In this document: one piece after another, positions 49,733 to 54,336 of the stretch
Numbering within the stretch: position 1 is the first letter of the stretch
Layout of the letters: each line of letters begins with the position of its first letter
Assembly: GCA_023402175.1 (NCBI GenBank)
Contig: JAEXCN010000008.1
Coordinates: forward strand, 1 to 54,336
Source: Pseudomonadota bacterium
Lineage (GTDB): Bacteria; Myxococcota_A; Polyangia; Polyangiales; Polyangiaceae
Length of the DNA stretch: 54,336 nt
Direction: 5' to 3'
Program-made: the position numbers and the translations under genes
Notes under the pieces: generated by a model
What the model saw: the letters and a program-made list of their open reading frames with translations, nothing else
Databases searched by the model: none
Told to the model about the DNA's origin: nothing

Positions 49733-51451
49733 TTAGGCGGGATCGACGAGCGACCGCACGTTCATTCCGGGCTCGTAGCGAGCGATCGAGGCGACCAGAT
49801 CGAGCCCCTCGGGCAGCATGCCCTGCACCTGTCCGACGACCTGCTCGACGAGGTTGCGCGCTTCCTGCGGGCCAGGTCCCGTCATGCAGACGGCGAAGCG
49901 CAGCGGGCCCGTGCGACCGGCCGTGACCGCGATGAGCGAGAGGAGCAGCATGTCCGTCAGCTCGATCACGCGCGTCGCGGCGCGCCGGAACGCGAGCATC
50001 TCGAGGATCGTCGGACGATCCGAGACGAGGCGGTTCGGGCCGCGGATCTCGTAGCGCGCGATGCTGAGCGGCTGCTCGATCCACTCGCTGTAGGCCGCCT
50101 CTTCGTCGAGCGCCTTCAGGAAGTTGTCGCGGAGCTGAAGGCCAGTGAGGCCGTCGCGGCGCGCGAGGTACTGCCGCGCGCGCTTGTGATGCGGGCTCTC
50201 GCGGCCGAAGCTCACGAGCTTGAGGCGGAGCTCCCCGAGCTGGAACTCGCCGCCGTGCATCAGGTTGACGACCTTCTTCCGCTCGTACGTGTGCTCGACG
50301 TACGTGCCGTTCGTCGAGCCGAGGTCTTCGATCTGCCACGAGCCCGACTGCCACTTCGCGTTCGCGTGGTGACCGCTGACCGTGGCCTCGGGGACGACGA
50401 TGTCGACGTCGCCGCGGCGGCCGATCGACAGCGTGGGGCGATCGAGCGCGATGAGCTCGCCGACGAACTCGGGCGCGTTCGTCGCGAATGTCGCGAGGAG
50501 CGCCTGCGCGCCCGGCGTGAACGCGGACTGCGCGTTGCGCCCCGGCGGAGGTCCCGGGTCGAGGCGCTCGCGCGCGACCTGCACCGGGTTCGTCGTCAGC
50601 TGGATCGGGTTGAAGAACCGGAGGTGACGTGCGGGCAGGCGCTGCGAGGCGTCGTCCGAGAGGCACCGGAAGATCTGCTTGATCTCGTCGACGCTGAGCC
50701 CGGCGGGCACGTCGAACATGATCTGCTGACGCATCGGCTTCGCGCGCGGCTTGTAGCCGGGCTCGGGGACGCGGCACGTCCACATCTCCCAGAGCGTGAG
50801 GCCGAGCGCATAGAGGTCGTCCTCGATGGATGCGCCGCCCGAGCGGATGCGCTCCGGCGCCATGTAGTTCGGCGTTCCGCCGTCGGGCGGAGCTCCGGGG
50901 CGACGCGCCGACAGACGCGCGCGCTCCTTGGCGAAGCCGAAGTCGAGGACGATCGCCTTTCCGATCGAGCCGTCGGGGTTCGACGTCACCATGACGTTGC
51001 CGGGCTTCAGATCGCCGTGGACGAGGCCGGTCGCGTGGATCGCGGCGACGCCCTGGCAGATGTCCGAAGCGATGCGACGGAACTCGTCCGAAGTGTACCC
51101 GCCCTGAGCTTTCTTCCGACGAATGTGCGTGTGCAGCGTCTGCCCCGTGATGTGCTCCATCACGAGGATGGGCCCATACGGCGACGGCGCGAGATCGTGG
51201 ACGCGGCAGACGTTCGGGTTCGACACCGAGCGCGCGAGGATCAGCTCCTGACGGAGCGCCTCGTCGTCACCGGGCATGCGCGCTTCCTCGCGGACGATCT
51301 TCAGTGCGACCGGCTGCTGCGTGGCGCGGTCGTACGCGAGGAACACCTCACCCATGCCCCCCTTACCGAGGCTCTGGCGGATCTCGTAACGGTCGTTGAT
51401 GACCGTCCCATGCGAGATCGGGGGCGGCGTGCTGCGCTGCGTCTCGGTCAT
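49733..51451 (-). CDS. Ser/Thr protein kinase fused to FHA and degenerate GGDEF domains
   Basis: A 572-residue cytoplasmic protein. The kinase domain (~22-280) has the Gly loop LGKGGMGEVFLAYD, Lys51, the catalytic loop LVHGDLKPGNVM and DFG at 170-172. The usual HRD is HGD, so it is a non-RD kinase; Asp147, Lys149 and Asn152 are intact. The FHA domain (~335-412) has LSIGRRGDVDIVVPEA, VSGHHANAKW and DLGSTNGTYV. Residues ~428-562 resemble a GGDEF domain in outline (RRDGLTGLQLRDNFLKAL, then LRFAVCMTGPGPQEARNL) but lack the GGDEF signature, so cyclic-di-GMP synthesis is not expected. No membrane span is seen. It is transcribed away from the gene at 51633. Confidence 0.9.
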   Translation of the reverse strand: MTETQRSTPPPISHGTVINDRYEIRQSLGKGGMGEVFLAYDRATQQPVALKIVREEARMPGDDEALRQELILARSVSNPNVCRVHDLAPSPYGPILVMEHITGQTLHTHIRRKKAQGGYTSDEFRRIASDICQGVAAIHATGLVHGDLKPGNVMVTSNPDGSIGKAIVLDFGFAKERARLSARRPGAPPDGGTPNYMAPERIRSGGASIEDDLYALGLTLWEMWTCRVPEPGYKPRAKPMRQQIMFDVPAGLSVDEIKQIFRCLSDDASQRLPARHLRFFNPIQLTTNPVQVARERLDPGPPPGRNAQSAFTPGAQALLATFATNAPEFVGELIALDRPTLSIGRRGDVDIVVPEATVSGHHANAKWQSGSWQIEDLGSTNGTYVEHTYERKKVVNLMHGGEFQLGELRLKLVSFGRESPHHKRARQYLARRDGLTGLQLRDNFLKALDEEAAYSEWIEQPLSIARYEIRGPNRLVSDRPTILEMLAFRRAATRVIELTDMLLLSLIAVTAGRTGPLRFAVCMTGPGPQEARNLVEQVVGQVQGMLPEGLDLVASIARYEPGMNVRSLVDPA

Positions 51452-51632
51452 TACAAAAAGGAGGTTTGACCAAGGTTGTCACGTTTCTTCCGGAGTGCGC
51501 AACCCTAGAAAGGGCAGGCCGTTTTTCAAGGGCAAATGGCTGCTCTCCGTCACCGCGCCGGGCCGCGGGCGGGGGCATCGACTGCCGAGAACGAGCGCTC
51601 GCCGCGGCGTCGTGTCAGGATCGCGTCCAGCC

Positions 51633-51998
51633 ATGGGCATGCACCTCGCGAGCCTCGAAGTGGCCGGCGACCGCCGGCGGAGCCAGACGGACGTCATGAA
51701 CGAGCTGCTGGCGCTCGCCCAGACGGCCGGGATCGAGGTCCGGCTCGAGCCATTCGAGCTGAAGATGGTCGGCAAGGGCGGCCTTTGCCGCATCGGAGGG
51801 CGGCCCGTCATCCTCGTCGACGAGAAGCTCGGCCCCCTCGACCGGATCGGCGTCGTCGGAATGGCGCTCGGAAGGGCCATCCCCGAGAAGAGCGCCCTCC
51901 GGGCTTCCGTCGACGACGCGCTCCTCCCCTACCTTCGCACCGGTCACAGCCGCATCCGCCCCCTCGTTCGTCCGAAGCCGCTCGCGCGAGCGCGCTGA
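51633..51998 (+). CDS. small protein of unknown function
   Basis: A 121-residue protein starting MGMHLASLEVAGDRRR (ATG 51633; ATG 51639 is also possible). The core reads ALAQTAGIEVRLEPFELKMV then GKGGLCRIGGRPVILVDEKL and LDRIGVVGMALGRA, a mixed alpha/beta pattern with a basic C-terminal tail (RIRPLVRPKPLARAR). I do not recognise the family with certainty. Codon use is normal, so it is likely real. It is divergent from the kinase gene and convergent with the DUF4132 gene, whose 3' end lies 28 bp away. Confidence 0.75.
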   Translation: MGMHLASLEVAGDRRRSQTDVMNELLALAQTAGIEVRLEPFELKMVGKGGLCRIGGRPVILVDEKLGPLDRIGVVGMALGRAIPEKSALRASVDDALLPYLRTGHSRIRPLVRPKPLARAR

Positions 51999-52026
51999 GC
52001 TCGAGCGCATCACGAGGGCCGTCTGG

Positions 52027-54336
52027 TCAGGCGAGCGCACCGATCGCGCGCAGATCGGCCGCGACCTCCGAGAGGAAGATGACGTCGGGCTCACTCGTCG
52101 GCCCCCTGCGCACGTGCGCGAACTCGAGATCGCGCGGCGTCTGCGTCGGGTACATCTTCGGATCTCCCGCGTAGAGGCCCGGCTCGATCGTCAGCGATGC
52201 GCGCAGCGCGCCCGCCTCCTTCTCGAGCTGCCAGACGACGCCGCCGTCGCCCACGGGTCCACGCCGCCATCCTCGGCGCTCGAGCCCGAGCAGCTCGAAT
52301 GAGCCGACCGGCGCGAGCTTGCCCATCTCTGCAGGGGTCGCCTTTCGCTGGATGTCGCGCCCGAGCTGCAAGAACGGCTGCACGATCTCGTATTCCGAGA
52401 GGCGCTCGCCCCACTTCGCGAGGATCGCGTGCTCGATCTCGAGGGGGTGAGCGACGCCGATGCGCGTGCCATCGGGGACGACGAACGTCTCGTCGTCCGC
52501 GTCGGCGAACGATCCGTCTTCGGCGAGGCGGAACGTACCGATGAGCGCGTCCGTCTCGTCGTAGACGCCCCACACGAGGCGGCGCACGACGTGTTTCACG
52601 AGCGGATGGCCGGCGAGATGGCTCGTGAACGACGCGGGCTCCCAGCGCCGCCGTGCGATCATGTTCGTCTCGAAGCGCGCGATCTGCTGCGTCGCGACGA
52701 CCTTCGCGGCTTTCTTGAGCGCCTTCCACTCGTCATGCGCCTTTGCGGCGCGCTCCGGCTCGTCCTTCTTGCTCGGCTTCGGAAGCTCAGCGAGGCGGCC
52801 GCCGAGCTTGCCGTCCTCGATCTGCTGCACGAACGGACGGAGGTTCTCGTCGAAGCCGACGCGGAAGCTCCGCTCGCCGAAGTCGAGGACACGCGAGCCG
52901 TCTTCATCGAGGCCGAGCGTCGGCACGAGCCGATCGGCGAGCTCCTCCGAGGAGAGCCCGAGCGACTCGGCCACCGACTCGAGCTTCTCCTTCGCCTTCG
53001 CGAGGAGCGGACGACTCTTCACCTTCTCCGAGATGCCATGAAGGAGCATCAACGAGACGTCGCTCTTCATCGTCGCGAGGACGTCGAGCCCGATCACCGC
53101 ACGCGGGAATGCGCCTTCCGTCGGCCACACGCGAATGAGCGGCGCGAGCTGATGCGCGTGCTCGTCGCGACCGAGATGGCCGACGGCGAAGAAGGCCCAT
53201 TTCTCGTCCATCGGATACCCGGCGAGGCTCCACGCCAGGAACAAGCCCCATGCGAAGTCGCCGAGCGACTCCGCATCGCACGCCTCCCGCACCTGCTCGA
53301 GGCCGACGTACGGCTCGTCGTGGTCGACGAACGAGAGCATCTCGCCGAGCCGCTGCACCGCTTCGAGCGGGATCGCTCGTTTCGAGCCCGCGAGACGAGG
53401 GCGCGGCAGCGTCGCGGGGTCGAACCAGGACGGCATCTTCGGCGGCTTCGTGGGCGCGCCGTCGGCGAGCGAATCTGCGGAGAGCTCGATCTCGACGGCC
53501 TCGAGCACCGCGTCGCCGTATTCGCGCGCGACGCCTTCGATGACGTCGCGCTTGCCACGCGACGCGAGGAATCGGATGGCACGCCTCGCGTTGTCGCGGG
53601 TGCGCGCATCGGTCGCCTTGCCGAAGAGCTCCGGGATCAGACCGACGGCGGCAGCACGCGGATGGCGAACGAGCCAGCGCTCCGCCGTGCGCCGCTGCTT
53701 CTTCACGCGCGCGAGCACGTGCGCCATCACGGGCGCGACCCGCGGCGAGACCGCCGCCTCCAGGGCGACGGCGACGTCCCCCGGCTTCTTTTTCGCGAAG
53801 TGGAGGCACGGCTCGATCGCGGCGACGCCGAACCGCGCCATCTGGGTCCCGAGATCGCTGCCGAGCCAAAACGAAGGCCAAGCCTCGGCCGGGAACCGCA
53901 CGAAGACATCCTTCGCGGCTTCGTCCGAGAGGACCGCGATCTCCCAGAACGAGATCATCTGCCCTTCGCGAAGCTTCTTCTCTAGCTCCGCGACGCTGGC
54001 GTCCTTCGCCGTCGACGTGACGTGCGGTGCGGCAGGCTTCGGGATGTCCGTCCAGACGACCTCCTCTTCGACGGGCAACGGCTCGAGATCGGCGGAGAAG
54101 GCGGTCTTCGTGCTCTTCTTCGCGCGCTTCTTCGCGTCTGAGCTCTTCACCCATGGCGGTGACGCGAGCACGGGAGGAAGCTCCGCGATCGATGCCTCTT
54201 CGGTGACGACGCTCTTTTCGATCAGGTCGGACACGCGCTTCGCTGCGTCCGGCGCGAGCGCCGCGCAGGCGCCCTTCGCCTCGTCGGGCGCGGCCCGCAC
54301 GAGGCTCGCGAGGAGCGCGGCCACGTGCTCATGGGG
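52027..54336 (-). CDS. DUF4132-domain protein, probably 5'-truncated by the window end
   Basis: At least 765 residues; the frame stays open to the right edge, so the start may lie outside (a GTG at 54324 is the first internal candidate). The C-terminal ~200 residues match the DUF4132 (MolR-like) pattern: LVWGVYDETDALIGTFRLAE, DDETFVVPDGTRIGVAHPLE, LGRDIQRKATPAEM and FELLGLERRGWRRGPVGDGG. The N-terminal part has HEAT-like helical stretches (RTAERWLVRHPRAAAVGLIP then ARDNARRAIRFLASRGK). Related proteins often carry an N-terminal WGR domain, but none is visible here. Function of the family is unknown. Confidence 0.85.
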   Translation of the reverse strand, partial: PHEHVAALLASLVRAAPDEAKGACAALAPDAAKRVSDLIEKSVVTEEASIAELPPVLASPPWVKSSDAKKRAKKSTKTAFSADLEPLPVEEEVVWTDIPKPAAPHVTSTAKDASVAELEKKLREGQMISFWEIAVLSDEAAKDVFVRFPAEAWPSFWLGSDLGTQMARFGVAAIEPCLHFAKKKPGDVAVALEAAVSPRVAPVMAHVLARVKKQRRTAERWLVRHPRAAAVGLIPELFGKATDARTRDNARRAIRFLASRGKRDVIEGVAREYGDAVLEAVEIELSADSLADGAPTKPPKMPSWFDPATLPRPRLAGSKRAIPLEAVQRLGEMLSFVDHDEPYVGLEQVREACDAESLGDFAWGLFLAWSLAGYPMDEKWAFFAVGHLGRDEHAHQLAPLIRVWPTEGAFPRAVIGLDVLATMKSDVSLMLLHGISEKVKSRPLLAKAKEKLESVAESLGLSSEELADRLVPTLGLDEDGSRVLDFGERSFRVGFDENLRPFVQQIEDGKLGGRLAELPKPSKKDEPERAAKAHDEWKALKKAAKVVATQQIARFETNMIARRRWEPASFTSHLAGHPLVKHVVRRLVWGVYDETDALIGTFRLAEDGSFADADDETFVVPDGTRIGVAHPLEIEHAILAKWGERLSEYEIVQPFLQLGRDIQRKATPAEMGKLAPVGSFELLGLERRGWRRGPVGDGGVVWQLEKEAGALRASLTIEPGLYAGDPKMYPTQTPRDLEFAHVRRGPTSEPDVIFLSEVAADLRAIGALA

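Overview
The window is GC-rich chromosomal DNA with strong GC3 bias. Its content points to a myxobacterium-like delta-proteobacterium, probably of the Polyangia: a Ser/Thr kinase fused to an FHA domain, many lipoproteins with Asp/Ala-rich linkers, NCGxCG Cys repeats, DVWAVG propeller repeats and RCC1 repeats, and an FHA-linked secretion-type ATPase relative. This placement is inference from gene content. I saw no tRNA, rRNA, transposase, phage gene or CRISPR array.

Layout. (1) 1-5.6 kb: the end of a LamG-domain gene, then yceD-rpmF-fabH, two small secreted or lipoprotein genes, fabD and fabG. plsX is missing from its usual place between rpmF and fabH. (2) 5.6-6.4 kb: a gene-free region with a ~500 bp imperfect inverted repeat. 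(3) 6.4-15.1 kb, minus strand: cluster A, a run of ECF sigma factor, anti-sigma-like protein, two-Cys/beta-rich exported protein, Cys-repeat lipoprotein, two propeller lipoproteins, RCC1 lipoprotein and VWA lipoprotein. The last five genes are joined by 4-bp ATGA overlaps. (4) 15.5-19.9 kb: acpP, fabF, rpiB, nrdR, ribD, def. Cluster A therefore lies, in opposite orientation, between fabG and acpP. (5) 20.4-24.9 kb: an RND efflux adaptor and pump with no outer-membrane channel gene beside them. (6) 25.1-34.1 kb: cluster B, a second version of the same module split over two divergent units. The minus unit holds an anti-sigma-like gene, Cys-repeat, propeller, RCC1 and IgGFc-binding lipoproteins. 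The plus unit holds the two-Cys/beta-rich protein, an ECF sigma factor and a second anti-sigma-like protein. (7) 34.2-54.3 kb: mostly housekeeping and single genes, including a low-complexity lipoprotein, an FHA plus degenerate CpaF-type ATPase, a GT-C-like membrane protein, a PEBP lipoprotein, argS, a cyclophilin, DUF192, an NTF2-like protein, DUF485 plus an ActP-type symporter, purF, a kinase-FHA-degenerate GGDEF protein and a DUF4132 protein cut by the window end.

The most unusual content is the pair of paralogous clusters A and B. Each combines sigma/anti-sigma regulation with a set of lipoproteins carrying extracellular-type repeat domains. A T-rich upstream element recurs in front of their regulatory genes, and in cluster B two copies sit exactly 18 nt before a start codon. 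I infer a sigma-controlled surface-lipoprotein system; its function is not evident from sequence. Other points to check are a sigma54-like promoter feeding a short hairpin RNA near 43.7 kb, U-tract-free hairpins at four of the six convergent gene junctions, and short tandem repeats at four sites in or beside intergenic DNA.
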